Part shown: piece after piece, positions 56,556 to 64,000 of the stretch
How the letters are laid out: each line of letters begins with the position of its first letter
Numbering within the stretch: position 1 is the first letter of the stretch
From: Nostoc parmelioides FACHB-3921
GTDB taxonomy: Bacteria; Cyanobacteriota; Cyanobacteriia; Cyanobacteriales; Nostocaceae
DNA length: 64,000 nt
Assembly (NCBI RefSeq): GCF_014696625.1
Contig: NZ_JACJQL010000012.1
Coordinates: 90,137-154,136, forward strand
Reading direction: 5' to 3'
Notes under the pieces: generated by a model
Databases searched by the model: none
Seen by the model: only the letters and a program-made list of their open reading frames with translations
Told to the model about the DNA's origin: nothing
Translations under genes and position numbers: made by a program

Positions 56556-57380
56556 TTAATGAATTTTTTTCAAATATATTTGATAATAACTTTGCAGTAA
56601 CTTATAAAGTACTGAGTGCTTTTCCAATAATTGCTGTGGTTTTTCAAAAAATGTTTCAGTTGCCACAGCAAAAAACTCGGCGGGATTAGTCGCGCCGTAA
56701 GTATTTATGATAATCTCTCTTTCTTCCTGAACATCATTGCAGAGTTGTTGATATTCTGCGGTCATCACTTTAGACCAAATCGGATAATCTGATTTTTTTG
56801 GCAGAATAGGTACACCATCAGCTTTACCATCTTCTTGATCTAACTGATGGGCAAATTCATGTAAGACAACATTATGTCCATCTTGCCAGTTGTGAATATC
56901 ATATTGTATCTGCTCCCAAGATAATATTACTTGGTCTTGAGTCCATGATTCTCCTAATCTGGCATCCCGTCTTTCTTCGACAATGTAATTATCAACGGCA
57001 ACGGTTTGGGTGACAAAATAAGTGCTGGGATAGATTAAAATTGAGCGCAGTTTTGGAAAATATTCTCCTCGCTCATTAAGTAGGAGTAAACAGGCTACAG
57101 CCGCGATTGTTAATTTCATTTCTTCGGTCACCTGCAAGCCTCTACAGCCAATAAATTGTTTCTCTGCTAAAAATACTTGAATATGTCCTTGTAGCCGTCG
57201 CCGTTCTTCAGGAGAAAGTCGCAGGTAAATAGGCAGATTATTTTCAATAATGGCATTCCAAAGTGGAGGAAATGGACGTTGTTTAATACGATATCTGCGT
57301 TTGTTTCTCAGTATGGGACTGAGGAAAATCAAACCAATAACCAGCCCAATAATGATAAAAATAATAATTGATTTCAACAT
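56556..57380 (-). CDS. mtfA: MtfA-like zinc peptidase (M90)
   Basis: 274 residues. One N-terminal membrane helix (about 3-22) and then the M90 domain: YRIKQRPFPPLWNAIIENNL, LTIAAVACLLLL, the zinc motif LHEFAHQLD (about 173-181) with ADGVP after it, and TYGATNPAEFFAVATETFFE containing the third ligand Glu. MtfA in E. coli is an aminopeptidase that titrates the Mlc glucose regulator; the membrane anchor is a cyanobacterial feature. Divergent from ilvA. Confidence 0.88.
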   Translation of the reverse strand: MLKSIIIFIIIGLVIGLIFLSPILRNKRRYRIKQRPFPPLWNAIIENNLPIYLRLSPEERRRLQGHIQVFLAEKQFIGCRGLQVTEEMKLTIAAVACLLLLNERGEYFPKLRSILIYPSTYFVTQTVAVDNYIVEERRDARLGESWTQDQVILSWEQIQYDIHNWQDGHNVVLHEFAHQLDQEDGKADGVPILPKKSDYPIWSKVMTAEYQQLCNDVQEEREIIINTYGATNPAEFFAVATETFFEKPQQLLEKHSVLYKLLQSYYQIYLKKIH

Positions 57381-57620
57381 TACTTGTGCCTATGGATGTT
57401 ATGGAGAGATTTTACGTTACCCTAACGCTACGAAGATAGATAGACTTGCTCGCACAAGCGCCCATGCAAAACGTTAAAGCCAGCGATCGCCATCACTGGA
57501 AAAAGTATACTCTAGTCATCTGAAGCTGATTTGTAGCGATCGCTAATAATCGCCAAAGTATCGGGACAAACTTGACGTAAAATTAATCTTTATCTAGCCC
57601 TTCCTCACTCCATCTACCCC

Positions 57621-59132
57621 ATGCTTTGCGACTACCTGGTACAAATTCTGACTGCCCGTGTGTATGATGTTGCCCAGGAATCTCCTCTGGAGTATGCCCC
57701 CAATCTTTCAGCCAGACTGAATAATAAACTCCTGCTAAAGCGTGAAGATATGCAGTCTGTGTTTTCCTTTAAGCTGCGGGGTGCTTACAACAAAATGGTG
57801 AATCTACCCCCTGATTTACTGGCACAGGGTGTAATTGCGGCTTCTGCGGGGAATCATGCCCAAGGTGTGGCGCTAGGTGCAAAACAACTAGGGACTAGAG
57901 CTATTATTGTCATGCCGGTCACTACTCCCCAGGTGAAGGTAGATGCAGTGAGGGCAAGAGGCGGAGAGGTGGTACTGCACGGAGATGCTTATGATGATGC
58001 CTATGCCTACGCGCGGCAATTGGAGGCAGAGAAAGGTTTAACATTCATTCATCCCTTTGATGATCCTCATGTAATTGCGGGACAGGGAACTATTGGGATG
58101 GAAATTCTCCGCCAATATCAGCAACCTATTCAGGCGATTTTTGTGGCTATTGGCGGCGGCGGTTTGATTTCGGGGATTGCGGCTTATGTGAAACGGTTAC
58201 GTCCAGAAATTAAGATTATTGGAGTTGAACCTGTTGATGCTGATGCTATGCACCAATCGTTGCAAGCTGGTAAACGAGTACGATTGTCACAGGTAGGTTT
58301 ATTTGCGGATGGGGTAGCAGTGCGGGAAGTGGGGGAAGAGACCTTCCGCCTGTGTCAGGAATATGTGGACGAGATTATTTTGGTGGATACAGATGACACT
58401 TGTGCAGCCATTAAGGATGTATTTGAAGATACCCGATCTATTTTAGAACCTGCGGGGGCATTGGCGATCGCTGGCGCTAAAGCTTATGTAGAACGGGAAC
58501 AAATCCAAGGGCAAACTTTAGTTGCTGTCGCCTGCGGTGCAAATATGAATTTTGACCGTCTGCGCTTTGTTGCGGAACGGGCGGAATTTGGTGAACGCCG
58601 AGAAGCTATCTTTGCAGTGACAATTCCGGAAACACCGGGTAGTTTACGGAAGTTCTGCGAATGTATTGGTAGACGCAATTTGACAGAGTTTAACTATCGC
58701 ATTGCTGATGAAAAAATTGCTCATATTTTTATTGGAATGCAGATTCAAAACCGTGCTGATAAAGTTCATATAGTGGAGACTTTTGCAGAATGTGGTTTTG
58801 AAATCCTCGATTTAACAGATGATGAACTAACAAAACTGCACTTGCGCCACATGGTGGGTGGACACTCTCCCCTAGCCCATAATGAATTACTCTACCGTTT
58901 TGAGTTTCCGGAACGTCCCGGTGCGTTGATGAAATTCGTTGCTTCCATGAGTCCCAACTGGAATATCAGTATGTTCCACTACCGCAACAATGGCTCAGAC
59001 TACGGGCGCATCGTGGTAGGAATGCAGGTTCCACCGCAGGAAATGGAAGAATGGCAAGCATTTCTTGATTCCCTCGGCTACCAGTATTGGGACGAAAGCC
59101 AGAACCCAGCCTATAAGTTATTTTTGGGATGA
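57621..59132 (+). CDS. ilvA: Threonine ammonia-lyase, biosynthetic
   Basis: 503 residues. It deaminates threonine to 2-oxobutanoate, the first step to isoleucine. The PLP lysine is Lys51 in SVFSFKLRGAYNKM. The phosphate-binding glycine loop is VAIGGGGLISG (about 176), and ASAGNHAQGVALGA follows the usual pattern. The C-terminus carries two ACT-like regulatory domains (FAVTIPETPGSLRKFCECIG, YRFEFPERPGALMKFVASMS), which mediate isoleucine inhibition and valine activation. Normal length. Confidence 0.96.
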   Translation: MLCDYLVQILTARVYDVAQESPLEYAPNLSARLNNKLLLKREDMQSVFSFKLRGAYNKMVNLPPDLLAQGVIAASAGNHAQGVALGAKQLGTRAIIVMPVTTPQVKVDAVRARGGEVVLHGDAYDDAYAYARQLEAEKGLTFIHPFDDPHVIAGQGTIGMEILRQYQQPIQAIFVAIGGGGLISGIAAYVKRLRPEIKIIGVEPVDADAMHQSLQAGKRVRLSQVGLFADGVAVREVGEETFRLCQEYVDEIILVDTDDTCAAIKDVFEDTRSILEPAGALAIAGAKAYVEREQIQGQTLVAVACGANMNFDRLRFVAERAEFGERREAIFAVTIPETPGSLRKFCECIGRRNLTEFNYRIADEKIAHIFIGMQIQNRADKVHIVETFAECGFEILDLTDDELTKLHLRHMVGGHSPLAHNELLYRFEFPERPGALMKFVASMSPNWNISMFHYRNNGSDYGRIVVGMQVPPQEMEEWQAFLDSLGYQYWDESQNPAYKLFLG

Positions 59133-59220
59133 AGGAGTAGGGGGATAAAATCACGTCAAGAATGCCAAAAATTAAGGGCAAGTATAATAAAGGAGATAGC
59201 CAGAAACCAGCTTTAAAGTT

Positions 59221-59784
59221 ATGCGATCGCCCATTCCCGTTTTCTCTGTTGCTGAATATTTAGCAGCAGAAAGTAAAAGCGAACTCCGCCACGAGTATTT
59301 GGGGGGTCAAATTTTTGCGATGACAGGGGGGAGTAAGGCGCACAATATCATTACCTTAAATATTGCCAGTCGCTTACGTTCTCAATTGCGGGGTGGGGCT
59401 TGCAATGTTTTTATGTCGGATATGAAGGTGAAGTTACAAGCTGCTAATCAAAATAAGACGATATTTTATTACCCTGATGTGGTGGTTACTTGTAACTCTC
59501 AAGATCAAGATAACTATTTTGTGAATTATCCTTGTGTAATTGTTGAAGTTTTATCACCAAGTACCGAGGTAAGCGATCGCCGCGAGAAATTGGTAAATTA
59601 TCAGACCATTGGTAGTTTACAGGAGTATGTTTTAGTTTCCCAAGATGAGATGAAAGTAGAAGTTTATCGTCAAGATTTACCTGGGAATTGGACAAAGGAG
59701 ATTTTGGACATTGAGGATAAATTAGTCTTAAATTCGGTCAATTTATCGCTCACGATGACAGATATCTATGAGGATATTTTTTAA
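59221..59784 (+). CDS. Uma2 family endonuclease-like protein
   Basis: 187 residues, a full-length Uma2/DUF820 protein. VAEYLAAESKSELRHEYLGG opens the domain; DVVVTC (with Asp), VIVEVLSPSTEVSDRREKLV and LQEYVLVSQDEMKVEVYRQD complete the PD-(D/E)XK-like core, including the E-V-L-S-P-S-T motif. The family is very numerous in cyanobacteria and its substrate is unknown. It starts 88 bases after ilvA. Confidence 0.85.
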   Translation: MRSPIPVFSVAEYLAAESKSELRHEYLGGQIFAMTGGSKAHNIITLNIASRLRSQLRGGACNVFMSDMKVKLQAANQNKTIFYYPDVVVTCNSQDQDNYFVNYPCVIVEVLSPSTEVSDRREKLVNYQTIGSLQEYVLVSQDEMKVEVYRQDLPGNWTKEILDIEDKLVLNSVNLSLTMTDIYEDIF

Positions 59785-59835
59785 TTTTAGCGATCGCGCC
59801 TTGAAATGTGGCGATCGCTAAACTTGTGTAATTCA

Positions 59836-61299
59836 TTACATAAAAGACAAATCTTCAGCAATAATCAGGTTAATTTCGTAATCATCTAATTCTTGTAAAT
59901 GTGTAACAATGCGGTTAGCTTGCTGTTCAACACTGCGTTCAAATAGCGCCCGTGCAAAGCGTCCATTACCAAAGCTTTTGTCACGTTTAGCGTAGGCGAT
60001 CTCAAAGGTGGCTTGCAGCACGATAATAGCTGAGGAGTCTAAAATATAGCCGTTGTCGTCACAAAATTTCTTAAAAATCAATAGCAACTGATTGGGAGTG
60101 TAGTGATCAAGATAAAATAACCGATTCAACCGTGATTTAAAACCGGGGTTTAACTCTAATAAGCGATCCATCTCATCAGTGTAGCCGGCGACAACTACAG
60201 CCATGCGATCGCGGTAGTCTTCCATACGCTTAATTAATATCTGCAATGCTTCCTTGCCAAAATCGCTAGGGGTATCTTCAGCCGCTAAGGCGTGGGCTTC
60301 GTCAATGAACAAAACACCACCAATGGCTTGATGTACAGCACTTTCCACTCGTAAGGCAGTTTGTCCAATATAACCGCCAATGATGCCGGCGCGATCGGTT
60401 TCGACGACGTGTCCCCGTGGAAAAAATCCCATTTGTTTATATAAACGCCCCACTAAACGGGCGATGGTCGTTTTACCTGTCCCTGGGGGGCCGTAAAGCA
60501 TCAGGTGTAGAGAAGTGTCTACTATTTTTAGCCCTCGTTTTTTCCGTTCCGTTTGTACTTTCAAGTAGTTGGCTAAGGAGAAAAGTTGACGCTTAGTTTG
60601 CTCATGTCCAATTAATGCCTTTAAGTCTGCAAACACTGCCTCCACAGTATCCTTTTCTGGGGGGTCATGCTCAACAAAGGAGGCTTTTGTCTCTTGTTTA
60701 GAATCACGAGTATCACTATGACTATCAACCGACTCTTTTTCCGTATCGGGAGCGCTGACAATTAAACTATGGACTTTCATCTTGATTTTGTCATGAATCA
60801 CAAAACCAAAATTTTCCCCTGAGACATCAACTAACTTATGGGCGGGAAATTTATCTACTAAAGTACTGTTGATATAGAACTCTACCATATTACCCACACG
60901 GGCAATTTCCAACAGATTAACCGAGTCACCACGGTGAATGCGATCGCACCCTTTCCAATCTGTGTAATTAATAAAGTTACCATCTTTGATCTCAGTGATA
61001 CGATAGTGACCATTGCCCGAAATCACGAACTCAAAGAAATTGCTAACGTCTGACAATCCCCAAACAAAACCATAACCATGATCATCTACACCAGCAGCTT
61101 TTTCTAGAACTATATGAATATGAAAATTCGTTCTCTCATAAAAGAACTCGGCTGAGTTCCACGATAGCCAATATGTATCACCTGCACGTTTATGGTCAAA
61201 TACATAATGACTCACGTCCATGCAAAGGCTACACTCTTCACTATCTCGTGTTACCCAGCTACAGCGATTGTCTTGAAAATGCTCTTCAAAAATCAGCAT
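59836..61299 (-). CDS. LamG-like/CbbX-type AAA+ ATPase fusion
   Basis: 487 residues. Residues 1-185 form a jelly-roll/concanavalin-like domain (FEEHFQDNRCSWVTRDSEEC, GYGFVWGLSDVSNFFEFVIS, then NLLEIARVGNMVEFYINSTL), normally a carbohydrate- or protein-binding fold. After an acidic linker (about 185-215) comes a CbbX/CfxQ-type AAA+ domain: Walker A GPPGTGKTT (270-278), Walker B GGVLFIDEAHAL (Asp333-Glu334), pore-type residues around GGYIGQTA, and SRLNRLFYLDHYTP. CbbX-type enzymes remodel Rubisco or act in sporulation and secretion. The fusion gives a target-binding module to a remodelling ATPase. Function unknown. Confidence 0.85.
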   Translation of the reverse strand: MLIFEEHFQDNRCSWVTRDSEECSLCMDVSHYVFDHKRAGDTYWLSWNSAEFFYERTNFHIHIVLEKAAGVDDHGYGFVWGLSDVSNFFEFVISGNGHYRITEIKDGNFINYTDWKGCDRIHRGDSVNLLEIARVGNMVEFYINSTLVDKFPAHKLVDVSGENFGFVIHDKIKMKVHSLIVSAPDTEKESVDSHSDTRDSKQETKASFVEHDPPEKDTVEAVFADLKALIGHEQTKRQLFSLANYLKVQTERKKRGLKIVDTSLHLMLYGPPGTGKTTIARLVGRLYKQMGFFPRGHVVETDRAGIIGGYIGQTALRVESAVHQAIGGVLFIDEAHALAAEDTPSDFGKEALQILIKRMEDYRDRMAVVVAGYTDEMDRLLELNPGFKSRLNRLFYLDHYTPNQLLLIFKKFCDDNGYILDSSAIIVLQATFEIAYAKRDKSFGNGRFARALFERSVEQQANRIVTHLQELDDYEINLIIAEDLSFM

Positions 61300-61686
61300 T
61301 GCGTTCCTCTGTAGCTCTGTGTGTAAAATCAGCTGCTAGCTATTTCACTCTAACAAGAGGTTTTATGATTTTATAACCCCTCTCCCTGGCAGAAGAGTCA
61401 TTAACTTATTCAGCAACTTTCTAAATAAAACAGCAGCAATTTTAGACATCAGCTTGTTTTGGAAATGTTTACTGTGGAGTAGCTGCTGTCCGGAAGCATG
61501 AACCTTTGATTTGAGGGGGGTAAGGGTTTAGGGGTTTAGGGGTGTGGGGATTTGAAAGATTTATATCCTTGTTCAAATCCTAGCCTCCCGCAGAGAAGGC
61601 TAGGACTGGTATTATTTACCAAGCAAGTTGCTTAACGCCTCGCTACCGCTAAAATTTCCCATATTCTTTACTCCCCACAGATCAAA
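61300..61686. other. Intergenic region with a G-quadruplex-type run
   Basis: About 390 bases between divergent genes. Contains a G-run cluster at 61515-61549 (listed separately). No gene seen. Confidence 0.5.
61515..61549 (+). repeat. Telomere-like G-rich repeat (potential G-quadruplex)
   Basis: GGGGGG, GGG, GGGG, GGGG and GGGG separated by TAA, TTTA, TTTA and TGT (the last approximate), giving at least four G-tracts of three or more with loops of 3-4 bases on the plus strand. It lies 138 bases upstream of the next gene's ATG. Confidence 0.75.
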
Positions 61687-62850
61687 ATGTCACTAACTGC
61701 ATCTTCCACACCTCAAGGATTTAGTACCTTTATTACCAATTTGGGCATACGTGATACCACGGAAGATTTTGTATTTATCCGATCAGATGTGCCATGTGTA
61801 GCTGATGGCGTATTTACTCAAAGCCTTTTCGCCGGGCCTAGTGTGACTATTAGTCGTCAAAATTTACAAGATGGGCAAGCACAAGGGATTATTGTCATTT
61901 CCAAAAATGCCAACGTTGCGAATGGTGCAGTGGGAATTGCTGATGCTCAGGAGATTATACAACTCGTGGCGCAGGAAACTGGGATTGCTGCCGGAAATTT
62001 GGCGATCGCATCCACTGGGGTAATTGGTAGACGTTACCCCATAGAAAAAATTCGCGCTGGCTTGGTAGGAATGGGTCAAAAACTGACATCGGCTGATTTT
62101 GACTTAGCTGCGCGCGGTATTATGACCACCGATACCGTATCTAAAATCGCTGCACGACAAGTTGGTAATGCCAAATTGGTGGGTATTGCTAAAGGTGTCG
62201 GGATGATTGAGCCGAATATGGCGACGATGTTAGCGTTCTTTTTTACTGATGCAGCAATTTCTGCCAATACACTGCGTCAAATTTTTCGCTCTACCATCGA
62301 TAAAACATTTAATTGTTTAAGCATAGATACAGATACTTCTACTAGTGATAGTGCTGTAATTTTGGCGAATGGTTTAGCGGGTGAAGTTTCCGAAACAGAA
62401 TTTGCTATTGCATTGCAAGAAATTGCCCATGATTTAGTGTTAAAGATTGCCCGTGATGGTGAAGGCGCAACTAAGGTAATTGAGGTGACTGTAGATTTAG
62501 CCGCTAACTATGCTCAAGCTAAACGAGTAGCTAAAGCCATTGTTAATTCACCACTAGTTAAGACTGCTGTATATGGTGCAGATCCTAATTGGGGAAGAGT
62601 AGCAATGGCAATAGGTAAATGTGAAGATGAACGAGATATTAATCCAGATCAAGTAGTAATTAGATTTGATCAAGTGCAAGTTTATCCTAATACCTTCCAA
62701 GCGGAAAATTTGGAGAAATTGAAAGAAATTATGTCAAAAGAAAAAGTCAATATTCACGTTAGTTTGAATATCGGTACAGATGTGGCTACTGTATGGGGTT
62801 GCGACTTGACAGAAGGTTATGTGGAAATTAACGGTAAGTACTCTACTTGA
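61687..62850 (+). CDS. Ornithine acetyltransferase (ArgJ family, OAT2-like)
   Basis: 387 residues. The autoprocessing site is KGVGMIEPNMATML with Thr180 the N-terminal nucleophile of the beta chain; the oxyanion Thr-Gly pair STGVIG (about 110-114) and the C-terminal GCDLTEGYVEINGKYST are conserved. The N-terminus and the blocks FAGPSVTISRQNL, NANVANG, SIDTDTSTSDSAVILANGLA and VVNSPLVKTAVYG-like residues SPLVKTAVYGADPNWGRVAM resemble, from memory, the OAT2/Orf6 protein of the clavulanic acid cluster more than primary-metabolic ArgJ. It transfers acetyl between N-acetylornithine and glutamate or acts on another amine. A second, canonical argJ would be expected elsewhere. Confidence 0.8.
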   Translation: MSLTASSTPQGFSTFITNLGIRDTTEDFVFIRSDVPCVADGVFTQSLFAGPSVTISRQNLQDGQAQGIIVISKNANVANGAVGIADAQEIIQLVAQETGIAAGNLAIASTGVIGRRYPIEKIRAGLVGMGQKLTSADFDLAARGIMTTDTVSKIAARQVGNAKLVGIAKGVGMIEPNMATMLAFFFTDAAISANTLRQIFRSTIDKTFNCLSIDTDTSTSDSAVILANGLAGEVSETEFAIALQEIAHDLVLKIARDGEGATKVIEVTVDLAANYAQAKRVAKAIVNSPLVKTAVYGADPNWGRVAMAIGKCEDERDINPDQVVIRFDQVQVYPNTFQAENLEKLKEIMSKEKVNIHVSLNIGTDVATVWGCDLTEGYVEINGKYST

Positions 62851-62906
62851 TTAGGAGTGAAAGAGTGCTATTACCAATTTTCTCTGAAGTTGCCTCCAAT
62901 AAATGA

Positions 62907-62936
62907 TGTAGAGACGTTGCATTCAACGTCTCTACA
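62907..62936. terminator. Perfect 13-bp hairpin after the OAT gene
   Basis: TGTAGAGACGTTG pairs perfectly with CAACGTCTCTACA over CATT. The same GTAGAGACGTTGC/GCAACGTCTCTAC palindrome is, from memory, a frequent Nostoc intergenic repeat. It lies 57 bases after the stop. Confidence 0.75.
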
Positions 62937-62986
62937 GTAAAGAATAAAGTGCATTTTCAAGAAAAGGTATAAGTTCCTAGCCAACA

Positions 62987-63016
62987 GTCAACGATTCAGC
63001 TTTGCTCATCGTTGAC
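62987..63016. terminator. Hairpin downstream of the cupin gene
   Basis: GTCAACGAT (62987-62995) pairs with ATCGTTGAC (63008-63016) over a 12-base loop, 28 bases past the cupin stop on the minus strand. No strong U-run. Confidence 0.55.
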
Positions 63017-63044
63017 CCCAATGGATGGTGACAAGATGAATTTT

Positions 63045-63515
63045 CTAAACAACCTGTGTAGGTGTCGCACCTAGAACCTCTATTTTCTTTGTCGCTTCCA
63101 ACTGCTTCAAGGCGAGAGTTGCAGCATCCAAATCGTAAGGAAAAGGTCTACAACAAGTAATATAGTCCCTTTCTTGAGGAGGTCGATGACGCAATACAGC
63201 ATTCACCACTAAACATGGTTGCGAACTTAAATTAATTGCACCGTGCAGTACCCCAGGAGGAATCGTCACTACCATAGGATGGTTTTCACTTAAGGGTATA
63301 TACTTGTATTGCTTGTTAATTAAAGTCACAAGTACAACCTGCCCTTTAACTACCAATAATTGGTCAGTTTGTGATTTATGAACAAACAAATCATCTATTG
63401 TATTTGGCGCGATTTGCACCAGCATAGTTTCGTGACTTGTTTGAGGAGTAAAGAATTCAACCATCCCCCCCTTTATTGACTCTAGCTGACGGATTTCAAT
63501 TTCCCTAATACTCAT
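63045..63515 (-). CDS. Cupin-domain protein
   Basis: 156 residues. A single cupin barrel: DLFVHKSQTDQLLVVKGQVV, then IPPGVLHGAINLSSQPCLVV, resembling the sugar-isomerase/epimerase (WxcM/RmlC) cupins and their relatives. The first motif's metal ligands are poorly conserved (FVHKSQTDQ), so a metal-free isomerase-like or binding role is possible. No signal peptide. Convergent with the OAT gene. Confidence 0.75.
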   Translation of the reverse strand: MSIREIEIRQLESIKGGMVEFFTPQTSHETMLVQIAPNTIDDLFVHKSQTDQLLVVKGQVVLVTLINKQYKYIPLSENHPMVVTIPPGVLHGAINLSSQPCLVVNAVLRHRPPQERDYITCCRPFPYDLDAATLALKQLEATKKIEVLGATPTQVV

Positions 63516-64000
63516 AAAAAAATTCCTTAAAAGAGCATCTTATGGATTGAACTTATACATCCAATATTAGATGCTCAAAAAGAAAAAAGTGTGGCGAAAG
63601 TAACCAAACACAGCAAAATTCGGTAACTCTACTGAGTGGATATCTTCAAGCTGCTAGGTTCCGCAAGATTACCAGCAACAGGCAGTCCTGATGAAGTACG
63701 ATTATGCCCAGTAGTAAGCAGGATTTCTGTTGACCCCGATTGGGTTGAAGGTTGAAAATTCTTGGTTCTTTTATATGTACGCAATAGGAAAGCTGGAGGG
63801 TACGCTCTCTGGCTGATTGCAACAGATAGTGGAAAATGTGATCTGTGCTATTGCTCATTGAGCTAATTGGTGGCGCAATGCCTTATGGTCATCCGTGAGA
63901 GGTTAAAGTAATTGCACATTTGTCAAGAGGGTGCAGGAAAAGGGGATAGATCCAGCTTGAAGACTGGTTTTCGTAGGGCTTTGACTACGCCTAAATCTTG
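63516..64000. other. Right-edge region without a recognised gene
   Basis: 485 bases to the window end. A 70-codon minus-strand ORF near 63646-63858 is not convincing. No repeat, RNA gene or terminator was recognised; the cupin gene's promoter must lie in the first 150 bases. Confidence 0.5.

Noticed and set aside
63646..63858. 70-codon minus-strand ORF near the right edge
   Set aside because: No family or start signal; might be a remnant but cannot be supported.

Overview
The window is chromosomal DNA of a filamentous, probably heterocyst-forming cyanobacterium of the Nostoc/Anabaena group. Four things support this. The octamer GCGATCGC (HIP1) is scattered through genes and spacers. Heptanucleotide tandem repeats (TTGTCAG, GTCAATA, CCCAGTC and similar) sit between genes. 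There are cyanobacterial marker genes (a Ycf36/CGLD27-type protein and ndhN). The S10-spc-alpha ribosomal cluster has the cyanobacterial/plastid gene order, without rpsJ, rpsN, rpmD or map in place. No rRNA, CRISPR array, insertion sequence or prophage was found. One tRNA, the initiator tRNA-Met, is present.

Layout. 1-9566 is mostly plus-strand housekeeping: a Ycf36-like fragment, asparaginase II, tRNA-fMet, a GTPase with a DUF697 region, an orphan DNA cytosine-5 methyltransferase, deoC, recO, an MFS transporter and a family-4 glycosyltransferase preceded by an unannotated 56-codon ORF. 9587-16118 is minus strand: a small membrane protein, an EgtD-like methyltransferase, a matrixin-like metalloprotease, secG, gpmI and an ABC-F ATPase.

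16651-26740 is the most striking region, a four-gene plus-strand operon. It encodes a coiled-coil protein with a degenerate, probably inactive STAND-type P-loop domain, a MoxR-type AAA+ ATPase overlapping it, a 1840-residue membrane-anchored protein with about 29 WD40-like blades and a C-terminal von Willebrand A domain, and an 826-residue multi-spanning protein flanked by pentapeptide repeats. The operon ends at a 17-bp perfect hairpin. The combination resembles the MoxR/vWA/inactive-STAND class of predicted NTP-dependent conflict or signalling systems, with an unusual architecture: the propellers are predicted to lie outside the cytoplasm while the ATPase partners lie inside. It is the best candidate here for an undescribed system.

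26767-44460 is one long minus-strand block of translation and secretion genes (rplC to rpmE plus secY, adk, infA, rpoA, truA and prfA). Its spacers are rich in heptamer repeats, some touching start or stop codons. 45348-64000 is a mixed accessory and housekeeping region: ndhN, a GNAT acetyltransferase, an ABC-2 permease, a secreted pentapeptide protein, an epoxide-hydrolase-like enzyme, an EEP-family phosphoesterase next to a cardiolipin-synthase-like PLD enzyme, two truncated genes (aldo/keto reductase and Uma2), a GGDEF-EAL protein, an MtfA-like peptidase, ilvA, an intact Uma2 gene, an unusual CbbX-type AAA+ fusion, an ornithine acetyltransferase resembling the OAT2 (clavulanate-cluster) branch, and a cupin.
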